This document shows positions 1-7,389 of a DNA stretch of 27,511 bases, in pieces (the first letter of the stretch is position 1; every line of letters begins with the position of its first letter). The notes under the pieces were generated by a model. The model saw only the letters and a program-made list of their open reading frames with translations, searched no databases and was not told the origin of the DNA. The DNA is from DAOTTI01 sp034437795. Its GTDB lineage: Bacteria; Chloroflexota; UBA11872; UBA12225. A program made the translations under genes and the position numbers. The stretch spans positions 1 through 27,511 of the forward strand of contig DAOTTI010000138.1 of NCBI GenBank assembly GCA_034437795.1, read 5' to 3'.

Positions 1-805
1 GCTTGGCCGGCTGCGTCAGGATGTCGATCAGGTCGGTGCCCCGCTGGATCACCGGCGGCGGCGCCACGCCATCGTCGCGCCGCCGGAAGGTGCGGATCAG
101 CTCGTAGGGCGGGTCGATCCAGAAACGGGGGATGGCGGCCCGCCGTTCCAGGGCCCGACGCGCGCCGGCGCGGATGCGGCTCCGCGCCACCTCGGGGTGG
201 AGATGGATAGCCGCCCCGTTGAAGCGCCCCGCCTCCTCAGCCGTCAGGTCAGGGGGCGCGCCTCGCTTGAGGCCCTCCTTGACCGAGACCGTTTCGATTT
301 CCGGCACAAGGGCCCTGGCCTCCAGGCAGCAGGCGAAGTCGCCGGTAACGAGCACCGTGGGCACGCCGAAGTAGGCGGCGAAGAGCATGTTGATGCCGAG
401 CTCGCCCAGGCTGCGCCCGTTGAGGCGCTGGTCCTGCACCGTGAAGCTCCCCGTGTGGCACAGGTGCCCACCATCGGTACCGGCTTTGGCGTGCTGGCCG
501 ATGATGAAGGCGGCGTCGAAGCTCTGGTCGCAGCCGAATGGGTAGCCCATAGGGCGCCCCGTGAGGAGCCTGGCGGCCGCGTGCAGCTTCAGGGGATCGA
601 TCGCCCCGTGGCCATGCCCATCGACCACCAGGAACTCGGTTGCGCCTGCCTCCAGGGCGCCCTCAATGGCGGCATTCGTCTCCAGTGTGGTGAGCTCACG
701 TCCGCGCTCGTAGTAGCGTGAGCCCGGCGCGCAGTAGTCGACGCTGGAGACGACGCCGGCCACGCCTTCCATGTCCGTCATGATGTAGATCTTGATGGCC
801 CTCAC
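1..805 (-). CDS. M55-family D-aminopeptidase (DppA-like), C-terminus cut by window edge
   Basis: Zinc-dependent peptidase of family M55, whose founder DppA of Bacillus subtilis releases D-amino acids from D-Ala-containing peptides. Reading from GTG at 805 the visible 268 residues show the family's metal and catalytic landmarks: DMEG (11-14), DGHGHG (62-67), GQHAKAG (103-109), CHTGS (116-120) and GELGIN (134-139). The frame is open to position 1, so the last residues are missing. The start is unusual: a strong Shine-Dalgarno GGAGGTGA overlaps the GTG itself and lies 8 nt (from GGAGG) before an ATC codon at 796. Starting at that ATC gives an N-terminus collinear with DppA (Asp8, Glu10). ATG 781 is a third option with a 23-nt spacing. 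It lies 123 nt downstream of the sulfatase on the same strand, so co-transcription is plausible. Family assignment is firm; the physiological substrate is unknown. Confidence 0.88.
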   Translation of the reverse strand, partial: MRAIKIYIMTDMEGVAGVVSSVDYCAPGSRYYERGRELTTLETNAAIEGALEAGATEFLVVDGHGHGAIDPLKLHAAARLLTGRPMGYPFGCDQSFDAAFIIGQHAKAGTDGGHLCHTGSFTVQDQRLNGRSLGELGINMLFAAYFGVPTVLVTGDFACCLEARALVPEIETVSVKEGLKRGAPPDLTAEEAGRFNGAAIHLHPEVARSRIRAGARRALERRAAIPRFWIDPPYELIRTFRRRDDGVAPPPVIQRGTDLIDILTQPAK

Positions 806-846
806 CTCCCTCGCGAAGAGTTCGCCCCTGGGGCGACCGCGCCCGC

Positions 847-948
847 TGCCGGCGACCGGCGCTCCACCCGCGCCAGGCCAACCGTGCCGCCTGCCGGCGC
901 TGGCTGCACGCCAGGAGCGCCGTGCCGGCTACCGGCGTTCCACCTGCG
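847..948. repeat. 26-nt direct repeat bracketing the sulfatase stop codon
   Basis: Positions 847-872 and 923-948 match at 23 of 26 bases, 76 nt apart. The second copy covers the last codons and stop of the sulfatase gene (minus strand); the first lies in the spacer before the M55 gene. It looks like a decayed local duplication of the gene's 3' end. Confidence 0.6.
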
Positions 949-2332
949 TGGAGACCAGCCAGGCGAACATGCGCTCGCGCAGGTCGCGCTCGACCTCGCG
1001 GTAGTCGGGGTGACCGACGAGGTTGCGCTGCTCGCGGGGGTCGGCCAGCAGATCGTGCAGCAGGTAGCCGCGCCCCTGGGGATCCACGGCGTACTTGTAT
1101 TGGGGCGTGCGGATCATGATCGTGCGGTGCACCTCGGAGAAGACGGCGTCGTGGAGCGAGGCCGCCTCGCCGCGGGCAAGCGGGAGCAGCGAGCGGGCGA
1201 AGGCGCGGGGGGACGGCTCGACCCCGGCCGCCTCCAGGACGGTGCCGAAGACGTCGATCTGCTCCACCAGGGCGTCGAGGCGCCGGCCCGCGGGCACAGC
1301 GGCCGGCCAGCGCAGGAGCATGGGGATGCGGGCGCTCGATTCGTAGAAGACGGTCTTGCTGTGGCGCAGGTGGTCGCCGCCCATCTCGCCGTGGTCCGAC
1401 CAGAAGATGACCAGGGTATTGGCCGCCAGGCCGCGGGCGTCGAGCACGTCCAGGATACGCCCCACCCAGTCGTCGATCAGCGCCACCTTGCCGCCGTAGT
1501 TGGCCATGCAGCGGCGCGCGACCTCCGGCGTGAAGCGTGGATCGCGGCCGGCCAGCATGCGCTCGCGGGCGTAGCCCGGCACCCACTCCCCAGGCTCTTC
1601 GGCGGGGATGGGGTCCGGCAGGGAGTCAGGATCATAGAGCGTGGCATAGCGCCCGGGGGCGTCCCAGGGGGTGTGCGGGCCGCCGAAGCCGATCCAGGCG
1701 CAGAAGGGCCGGGGATCGTCGTAGCGCCGCAGCCATTCCACCGCCTGCCGGCCGATGTAGCTGTCCAGGAAATCATCTTCCGGTAAGGGGCTGGGCCAGA
1801 CGGCGATCGCGCCGCCCTCCTGGGCCCGCCGGCGATAGTCGTCCTGGTAGACCGTCCACAGTCCCCGCTCCTCCCAGTAGCGGCTGAGGTAGCTGGCCGT
1901 GGTCACCGCCGCCATCGGCCCCGGCGTCTCGTGCACGTACTCCCAACCGCGGGCGTGCATGTACGGCTCACGCTCCACCATGTCCACCCCCCGCCCGTGG
2001 GGATAGAAGTGGCTCTTGCCGATGTAGGCGGTGCAGTACCCCGCGCGTTGCAGGAGCTGGGCAAAGCTCTCGTCGTCGGCCGGCAGCGTGCCGGCGTTGC
2101 CCTGGATGTGGTGGTTATGGGGGTAGAGCCCGCTCATCACCGAGGCGCGGGCGGGCATGCACAGCGGGCTGGTGGCGTAGGCGCCGGTAAAGTGCGCTCC
2201 CTCGCGGGCCAGCCGGTCGATGTGCGGCGTGCGGAACACGGGGTGTCCGGCGCAGCCCAGCGCGTCGGCGCGGAGTTGGTCCGGCATCAGGATCAGGATG
2301 TTCGGACGATCGGCAGACGCGGTCACGGTCAT
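929..2332 (-). CDS. Formylglycine-dependent sulfatase (arylsulfatase family)
   Basis: Alkaline-phosphatase-superfamily sulfatase of 467 residues that hydrolyses sulfate esters. From ATG 2332 the protein opens with the typical strand RPNILILMPDQLRAD, whose Asp18 is a metal ligand. It carries the type I sulfatase signature CMPAR at 58-62, where Cys58 would be oxidised to formylglycine by FGE or an anaerobic equivalent (neither is in the window). Further conserved pieces are GKSHFYP and, in the central part, WSDHGEMGGDH. No signal peptide is visible, so it is probably cytoplasmic and acts on imported substrate. An in-frame GTG 21 nt upstream exists, but ATG fits the family better. No good ribosome-binding site precedes it. 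The context (M55 peptidase, ManD-like enzyme, sugar-binding protein) suggests use of sulfated sugars or glycoconjugates; substrate specificity cannot be read from sequence. Confidence 0.92.
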   Translation of the reverse strand: MTVTASADRPNILILMPDQLRADALGCAGHPVFRTPHIDRLAREGAHFTGAYATSPLCMPARASVMSGLYPHNHHIQGNAGTLPADDESFAQLLQRAGYCTAYIGKSHFYPHGRGVDMVEREPYMHARGWEYVHETPGPMAAVTTASYLSRYWEERGLWTVYQDDYRRRAQEGGAIAVWPSPLPEDDFLDSYIGRQAVEWLRRYDDPRPFCAWIGFGGPHTPWDAPGRYATLYDPDSLPDPIPAEEPGEWVPGYARERMLAGRDPRFTPEVARRCMANYGGKVALIDDWVGRILDVLDARGLAANTLVIFWSDHGEMGGDHLRHSKTVFYESSARIPMLLRWPAAVPAGRRLDALVEQIDVFGTVLEAAGVEPSPRAFARSLLPLARGEAASLHDAVFSEVHRTIMIRTPQYKYAVDPQGRGYLLHDLLADPREQRNLVGHPDYREVERDLRERMFAWLVSTQVERR

Positions 2333-2538
2333 GGGGGGCACTATACCGAACACCGGCGCACCGCGGACCAGCCATGCGCCCGGCGCCGTCGGCGCGTGCC
2401 ACCGGGGCCGCGGCGCGTGAACACCGGCAGGCCGGCATCAGCCATAATTACGCCCACGCTCGGGCGGCAGCGCGGGCTACATGCCGCGGGAGCGCCGCTG
2501 TGGAGCTGCCCACCGCTCGCAGGGGCGTCCACCGCGGG

Positions 2539-2557
2539 CTGAACATGCCATGTTCAG
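2539..2557. promoter_or_regulatory. 19-bp perfect palindrome, candidate operator
   Basis: CTGAACATGCCATGTTCAG is a 9+1+9 perfect dyad 38 nt before the ATG of the ManD-like gene, in the 263-nt spacer between it and the divergent sulfatase gene. Its size and symmetry are those of an operator for a dimeric repressor. The GAAC/GTTC half-sites recall a Gram-positive SOS box, but the 7-nt spacer is wrong for LexA. A weak -10-like CATAAT lies at 2443-2448. Confidence 0.5.
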
Positions 2558-2595
2558 ACCAGCCTGTGGAGCGCCGCACGGCCACGTACAGCCAG

Positions 2596-3807
2596 ATGAA
2601 GATCACGGACCTTCGGGTCACCATCTCGCGCCCGCTCGCCGCCAACATTGTCCTGGTGAAGGTCGTAACCGACCAGCCCGGCCTCATCGGCTACGGCAAT
2701 GGCACGATGATCGGGGCCGAGCTGGCCCTGGCCACGCTGATCGAGCAGCACCTCAAGCCCCGCCTGCTCGGCGCCGACCCAGACCGAATTGAGGACATCT
2801 GGCAGCTGCTCCACCGCAGCACCTACTGGCGCTCGGGGCGCGAGCTGGCCGCCGCCATGGCCGCGATCGACCTGGCCCTGTGGGACATCAAGGGCAAGCG
2901 CGCGGGGCTACCGCTGTACTCGCTGCTGGGCGGTAAGTCGCGCGAGAAGGTGCTCTGCTACGGCCACGCCGCCGGCCGCACCGTCGAGGAGACGGTCGAG
3001 CGCGTCCACGCCTACCGTGAGCGGGGCTGCAAGGCCATCCGCGCCCAGGTCGCCACCCCCGGCTACGAGGCCGGGAGCTACGGCGCGCCGGGCCGTGGGC
3101 GGGGACCGGCCACCAACCCCGCCCAGACGACCTATACCTGGGAGCCGGTCCCCTACCTACGCATCGTGCCCAGGCTGTTCGAGCGCCTGCGCCAGGAGTT
3201 TGGCGACGAGATCCACCTCCTGCACGACGTCCATGACCGGCTGACCCCCATCCAGGCCGCGCAGCTCGCCAGGGAATTAGAGCCGTACCATCTCTTCTTC
3301 CTGGAAGACCCGATCCCGGTGGAGAACAAGGATGGGCTGCGACTGCTCCGCCAGCACACCACCACGCCGATTGCCATCGGCGAGCGCTTCAACTCCAAGT
3401 GGGACTGCCTGCCCCTGATCACCGACCAGCTCATCGATTACGTGCGCAGCCCGATGAGCAAGAGCGGCGGGGTCACCGAGCTCCGCAAGATCGCCACCAT
3501 CGCCGAGCCGTTCCAGGTAAAGACGGCCTTCCAGGGTCCATCCGACCTCGGGCCGCTGGCCTACGCTGCCACTGTCCACCTGGACCTGGCCATTCCCAAC
3601 TTCGGCATCCAGGAGTGGGCCGAATTCCCGCCCCAGATGGCGGAACTGTTCCCCGGCCTGCCCACCTTCCGCGATGGCTACCTCTACGTCAGCGACGCGC
3701 CCGGGCTCGGCGTGGAGGTGAACGAGGCGGAGCTGGAGAAGTACCCGTACCGCCCGAGCTTTCAGCCGGTCATCCGGCGCGAGGACGGCACGATTCAGGA
3801 CCCGTAA
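2596..3807 (+). CDS. Enolase-superfamily sugar-acid dehydratase, ManD/RspA-like
   Basis: Mandelate racemase/muconate lactonizing-type (beta/alpha)7-beta barrel enzyme of 403 residues, the usual length of D-mannonate dehydratase (ManD). Starting at ATG 2596 (MKITDLRV) matches the family; the upstream open frame is not conserved-looking. Visible active-site candidates are Arg149 and Tyr162 (ManD base dyad), metal ligands Asp211, Glu237 and Glu263, and His213 after DV. The stretches RLTPIQAAQLARELEPY, HTTTPIAIGERFNSKWDC and IPNFGIQEW are strongly ManD-like. Two departures stand out: the His of the family's HGPTDLSP motif is Gln313 (QGPSDLGP), and the C-terminus ends QDP where ManD normally has a terminal Trp. 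The reaction may therefore be slower or on another aldonic acid. It is followed 127 nt later by a sugar-binding lipoprotein on the same strand. Confidence 0.88.
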   Translation: MKITDLRVTISRPLAANIVLVKVVTDQPGLIGYGNGTMIGAELALATLIEQHLKPRLLGADPDRIEDIWQLLHRSTYWRSGRELAAAMAAIDLALWDIKGKRAGLPLYSLLGGKSREKVLCYGHAAGRTVEETVERVHAYRERGCKAIRAQVATPGYEAGSYGAPGRGRGPATNPAQTTYTWEPVPYLRIVPRLFERLRQEFGDEIHLLHDVHDRLTPIQAAQLARELEPYHLFFLEDPIPVENKDGLRLLRQHTTTPIAIGERFNSKWDCLPLITDQLIDYVRSPMSKSGGVTELRKIATIAEPFQVKTAFQGPSDLGPLAYAATVHLDLAIPNFGIQEWAEFPPQMAELFPGLPTFRDGYLYVSDAPGLGVEVNEAELEKYPYRPSFQPVIRREDGTIQDP

Positions 3808-3812
3808 ACCAG

Positions 3813-3840
3813 GTTCAAAGTTCAAAGTTCAAGGTTCAAA
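3813..3840. repeat. Tandem heptamer GTTCAAA x4
   Basis: Four head-to-tail copies of GTTCAAA (third copy GTTCAAG) begin 5 nt after the ManD-like stop codon. The following 90 nt are purine-rich and AT-richer than the surrounding genes. Confidence 0.8.
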
Positions 3841-3934
3841 GTTGGGAAAGCTGGAAGGAGGCGTGGAGGTTCTGGCATAGCTTCGGGATAAGGAGAAGTG
3901 CTGGACTGGCTTCGGAAGAGTGAGGAGAAGGAGC

Positions 3935-5419
3935 ATGAGCAAGGAGACCGGTGGGGGATATCTAGAGGCGGCGGGGTGGGGCGGCCCGCCTGATTTATCA
4001 TCCCGCGCGTACCCTTCAGGGCGGGAAGCGCCGCCCAGGCCATCACCTGCTGTGTGGCCTTCGAGGCGGCAAGCGCCGCCAAAGCTGTCAGCCCGCGGGT
4101 GGCCTTCGCGCCGGCGATTTCTGAGCGCCGCGGCGGCTGCGGGGGCGGGGCCACTGCTCCTGGCCTGCGGCGCCCTGTCGCGAGGCGAGAGCGGCCAGGC
4201 GGGGAGCGGTGCCAGCGGGAAGCGGCCGGCTACGGTCGTCGTCCACTCGCGCGCAGGCACGAGCGACCACTCCGCCTTCCAGCAGACGCGCATCCCCATC
4301 TTCAAGGAACAGTTCCCGCACATCGAGATCCGCTACGAGGACATTCCCGGCGGGGAGATGCGCACCAAGCTCCTGATCCTCGCCGCCGCGGGCAGCATCG
4401 GCGACCTGGCCTGGAACGGCACCTTCGTCGGCTCGCACGAGCTGCTGGCCAAGGGCACCTTCCAGCCGGTGGAGAAGTTCATCAAGGCGGACAAGTTCGA
4501 CACCAGGCCGTACCTGGCGTCGTCGCTGGACGCGCAACGCTACCAGGGGCAGCTCCACGGCCTGCCTTTCATCGGGCATTACGGCTGCAACGCCATCTAC
4601 TTTAACGAGGACGTCTTCACCCGCAGCGGCGTACCGCTGCCGCCGGCCGACGCCGGCTGGACGACCGACGACCTGGTGGATCGGGCCCGCCGGATCGTGG
4701 CGTCCGGCAACGGCGCCGGATTTGCGCCCGCGACGGCGATCCAGGAGTGCGGCATTGCCTGGCTGCGCACCTTCGGGGGCGAGCTGCTCAGCGCCGACGG
4801 CAAGCGGTGCCTGCTGAACACGCCGGAGTCCATCGCCGCCCTACAGTGGATGTACGATGCGGTGCACAAGCACCAGCTCGCGCCCACCTACGCCAACGCT
4901 CGGCGGGAGTTTGAGGACGGCAAGCTGGCCATGATCCAGTCCACGCTCGGGCTGGTGGCCGAGTTCCGGCTGCCAGCGTCCAAGACGCACCAGTTCAGGT
5001 GGAACGTCACCGTCATCCCCAAGGGGCCAGGCGGCAAGCGCGGCACGCAGGGGACGGGTACCGGCTACGCCCTGACACGGCTCTCCAAGGAGCCGGAAGC
5101 GGCCTGGGAGTGGGTGAAGTTCATCACCAACAAGGAGAACGGGATCGAGCAGGTCTATGGGGGCGGAGGCAGTCCCGGCGCGCGGACGGACGTGTGGAAC
5201 GATCCGCGCCTGCTCTCGCTCAACCCGATCTTCGGCACCATGGTCAAGGTCTTCGGCCAGCCGGGGCCGTTCCACGCGCCACACAATACCCGCACGGACG
5301 AGATCAACAAGGCGGTGGACGAGGCCCTTAAGCCGCTCTGGGACGGCCACATCTCCGTCCGTGACGCCGCCCGCCAGGCCGCCGACGCGGCGACCCAGAT
5401 CCTGAGCCAGCCGATGTAG
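3935..5419 (+). CDS. Tat-exported lipoprotein, ABC sugar-transporter solute-binding protein (family 1)
   Basis: Periplasmic/surface solute-binding protein of 494 residues that would deliver a carbohydrate to an ABC importer. The twin-arginine motif SRRRFL lies at 58-63, followed by a hydrophobic h-region and lipobox LLAC with Cys78 as lipidation site. The mature part has family features such as YEDIPGGEM, a central ALQWMYDAV helix and GYALTRLSKEPEAAWEWVKFI. The start is ATG 3935 with AGGAG 8 nt upstream; GTG 3920 is also in frame. Oddly, the Tat motif is preceded by about 55 residues, and residues 26-63 consist of a 15-residue repeat of the type (Y/W)PSxRxAPPxxS; the Tat motif sits in the third unit. 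A GTG at codon 40 is a possible shorter start but lacks a ribosome-binding site. No permease or ATPase genes follow, so its transporter partners are elsewhere. Confidence 0.9.
   Translation: MSKETGGGYLEAAGWGGPPDLSSRAYPSGREAPPRPSPAVWPSRRQAPPKLSARGWPSRRRFLSAAAAAGAGPLLLACGALSRGESGQAGSGASGKRPATVVVHSRAGTSDHSAFQQTRIPIFKEQFPHIEIRYEDIPGGEMRTKLLILAAAGSIGDLAWNGTFVGSHELLAKGTFQPVEKFIKADKFDTRPYLASSLDAQRYQGQLHGLPFIGHYGCNAIYFNEDVFTRSGVPLPPADAGWTTDDLVDRARRIVASGNGAGFAPATAIQECGIAWLRTFGGELLSADGKRCLLNTPESIAALQWMYDAVHKHQLAPTYANARREFEDGKLAMIQSTLGLVAEFRLPASKTHQFRWNVTVIPKGPGGKRGTQGTGTGYALTRLSKEPEAAWEWVKFITNKENGIEQVYGGGGSPGARTDVWNDPRLLSLNPIFGTMVKVFGQPGPFHAPHNTRTDEINKAVDEALKPLWDGHISVRDAARQAADAATQILSQPM
4010..4114. repeat. 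45-bp tandem repeat inside the binding-protein N-terminus
   Basis: Two full units (4010-4054 and 4055-4099, about 31 of 45 bases identical) and the start of a third (from 4100). Each full unit contains a GC-rich inverted repeat, for example GGCGGC-AA-GCGCCGCC. The 45-bp period keeps the reading frame and yields a 15-residue peptide repeat. Confidence 0.75.
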
Positions 5420-5456
5420 GCACACCGCTCGCTCACCTTGATTAGCCGCGAGCGGC

Positions 5457-5568
5457 TCCCTCACCTTCTCCCACAGGGAGAGGAAGCGGATCGCCGGCCA
5501 TGCGTGAGGCGCCCTCACCCCAGCCCTCTCCCATAGGGAGAGGGAACGCAAGCCCACAGGGAGAGGGA
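5457..5568. repeat. Palindromic intergenic repeat cluster 1 (CCCTCTCCC/GGGAGAGGG family)
   Basis: Two to three adjacent copies of a short repeat starting CCCTCACC and containing a hairpin. The best copy, 5524-5544, is a perfect 9-bp inverted repeat with an ATA loop. It lies between the convergent binding-protein and PfkB-kinase genes, where such hairpins can stop transcription from both sides. Just before it, 5444-5457 forms another small hairpin (AGCCGC-GA-GCGGCT). Related clusters occur at 18740 and 20309. Confidence 0.8.
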
Positions 5569-5607
5569 CACGAGGCGGGCGATGGTGAGCACGAGGGGGC
5601 GAGGAGG

Positions 5608-6504
5608 TTACGTGCGCAGCCGGCCGGTGCGGAGGCGGTGCTCGACCTGTTCCAGGGTGGGGATCGCGGCCGTGCCGCGCCCTTCGACGGTGAACGAGGC
5701 CGCGCAGTTGGCGAAGCGGGCCGCGGCGTCGACGTCGCCGGTCTCGGCGTACCGGAGGAGAAAGGCAGCGGCGAAGACGTCCCCGGCGCCGGTGGGATCG
5801 ATCTCGTCCACCTCGAAAGCGGGGTAGCGGGTCCGCCGGCCCCGGTGCCAGACGACGCAGCCGTTGCGGTTCTCGGTCACGACGGCCAGGCGGGCCATCT
5901 CCGCGTAGCGCCGCACTAGCTCCTGGTCGCCACCCACGTCTTCGGCGCTGAAGACGAGCACGTCGATGCGCGCCAGGACGTGCTCGGCGTTGGCCCAGGG
6001 CACGGCTCGCACCAGCCCGCTCTCGTCCCAGGCTCGCAGCCAGCCCTGAGGCGTCGCCCCGATCAGCGTTCGGGGCGGGAACATATCCGCCACCTCCGGC
6101 GGCACCTCCTGGTCCACCGGCCCGAGATGCACCACGCGCGCGCTTCGCCAGGCCGCCGGCACGGCGTCGGCCGGGATCGGGGGCGCCACGGCGCGCAGGT
6201 ACTGGATGCGTCCGTTCGGCGTGTACAGGTTCTCGAAGGTGGTGGTCTCGTCGGCTGGTATGACGTGGACGGCGATCCCCCCCAGATAGCGATCCAGCTC
6301 AGGCATCGGCTGGCCGCGGGTCAGGACGGCGGCGCGCCGGCCCAGGTTGCGGGCCGTGAGCGAGGCGAAGCACGCCGTGCCGCCGAAGACGAAGCCTCCG
6401 GGCACGACGTCCCTGGTCACGTGGCCGATGACGAGATAGTCCGGGGGGAGTGGCGGGGCGCTGCACGACGCGTCGGGGCCGCGGCCAGCGTGGTGGTCAC
6501 GCAT
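5608..6504 (-). CDS. PfkB-family carbohydrate (or nucleoside) kinase
   Basis: Ribokinase-fold ATP-dependent kinase of 298 residues. The C-terminal PfkB signature DPTGAGD is at 236-242, with Asp242 as the catalytic base and GAG as the anion hole. The N-terminal substrate loop GGFVFGGTACFASLTARNLG (37-56) corresponds to the family's GG motif. The protein is a little short for ribokinase and the middle region is divergent, so the sugar cannot be named. ATG 6504 is preceded by an in-frame GTG at 6507; no clear ribosome-binding site. It converges with the solute-binding-protein gene, and its start lies 50 nt from the jag stop codon on the same strand. Phosphorylation of a sugar released or imported by the neighbouring catabolic genes is a reasonable inference, not shown. 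Confidence 0.85.
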   Translation of the reverse strand: MRDHHAGRGPDASCSAPPLPPDYLVIGHVTRDVVPGGFVFGGTACFASLTARNLGRRAAVLTRGQPMPELDRYLGGIAVHVIPADETTTFENLYTPNGRIQYLRAVAPPIPADAVPAAWRSARVVHLGPVDQEVPPEVADMFPPRTLIGATPQGWLRAWDESGLVRAVPWANAEHVLARIDVLVFSAEDVGGDQELVRRYAEMARLAVVTENRNGCVVWHRGRRTRYPAFEVDEIDPTGAGDVFAAAFLLRYAETGDVDAAARFANCAASFTVEGRGTAAIPTLEQVEHRLRTGRLRT

Positions 6505-6554
6505 CACTCACGTCACTCAGCGCTCGGCACGGCGCACGCAGGCTCATTCCGCGC

Positions 6555-7352
6555 CTAGCGGCGGGGCTTGATTACCACGCGACGGGCCTCACCTTCGCCG
6601 ATGCTCTCGGTGGTCACGTCGGGGTCGTTGGCCAGCGCCAGGTGGATGATCCGGCGCTCATTGGGCGGCATCGCCTCCATCTGCATCGGCTCGCCGGTGA
6701 CGCGGACGCGGCCGGCGAAGCGATGGGCGAGATTGCGCAGGAGCTCCTCGCGCCGCTGCCGGTAGCCGTCCACATCCACGATCACCGGCAGGCGCCGGTG
6801 CAGCTGCTTGTTCACCATCAGGGCGAGGATGAACTGCAAGGCGCGCAGGTGCTCGCCGCGGCGCCCGATAAGGTCGGCGACGTCCTCACCCCGAATGTTG
6901 AGTGTGATCGGGGCCAGGCTGACGATCTCGATCCAGGCGCCGGTCACACCCATCCGGTTCAGGAGCTCAGCCAGCATGATGCGGGCCAACTCGGCGTCGC
7001 CGGGTTCAGCGGCCACGGGCACGCCTGCTTCAGCCTCTTCGTTCTCCAGTACCTCGGGCAGGGCCTCCGCCGGCTCCTCCATCGCCTCGATGGTGGCCAC
7101 CGGGAACGCGCTGCCCAGGGCCACGGTCCGGCCGGCGGCAGCGGCGCCTTCGCCAGCCAGCGGGGCGCCGGCGGGAGCGCGAGCCGTCACCCGTACGCGG
7201 GCGGGCTCGGCGCCAAACCCGAGCAGTCTGCCCGGGCTCCCCGCGTGAAGGATCTCGACCTCGACGTCTTCGCGGCCAAGCCCGAGCTGGGCGAGCGCCC
7301 TGGCCACGGCCTCGTCGACCGTCCTAGCGCTCACTTCGACGGACGTAGGCAC
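6555..7352 (-). CDS. jag: Jag/SpoIIIJ-associated RNA-binding protein (KhpB)
   Basis: Cytoplasmic RNA-binding protein of 265 residues with the three family modules: an N-terminal Jag_N domain (SVEVSARTVDEAVARALAQL, then the RLLGFG turn), a KH domain with the GxxG loop in IGRRGEH (162-168), and a C-terminal R3H domain (NERRIIHLAL to the end). A charged, Ala/Glu-rich linker separates Jag_N from KH. The chosen start is GTG 7352, which places the Jag_N domain at the N-terminus and lies 37 nt past the yidC stop; a longer open frame would overlap yidC and has no domain content. AGAGAG precedes it as a weak ribosome-binding site. It follows yidC, the near-universal order, and in other bacteria KhpB acts with KhpA in cell-division and envelope regulation. 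Confidence 0.95.
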   Translation of the reverse strand: MPTSVEVSARTVDEAVARALAQLGLGREDVEVEILHAGSPGRLLGFGAEPARVRVTARAPAGAPLAGEGAAAAGRTVALGSAFPVATIEAMEEPAEALPEVLENEEAEAGVPVAAEPGDAELARIMLAELLNRMGVTGAWIEIVSLAPITLNIRGEDVADLIGRRGEHLRALQFILALMVNKQLHRRLPVIVDVDGYRQRREELLRNLAHRFAGRVRVTGEPMQMEAMPPNERRIIHLALANDPDVTTESIGEGEARRVVIKPRR

Positions 7353-7389
7353 GTCTCTCTCTGGATCTGAGGTGGCGTTTCGGCCGGCA

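Noticed and set aside
2374..2595. N-terminal extension of the ManD-like gene by 74 codons
   Set aside because: The extension crosses the palindrome, lacks conserved sequence, and the ATG at 2596 gives exactly the family length.
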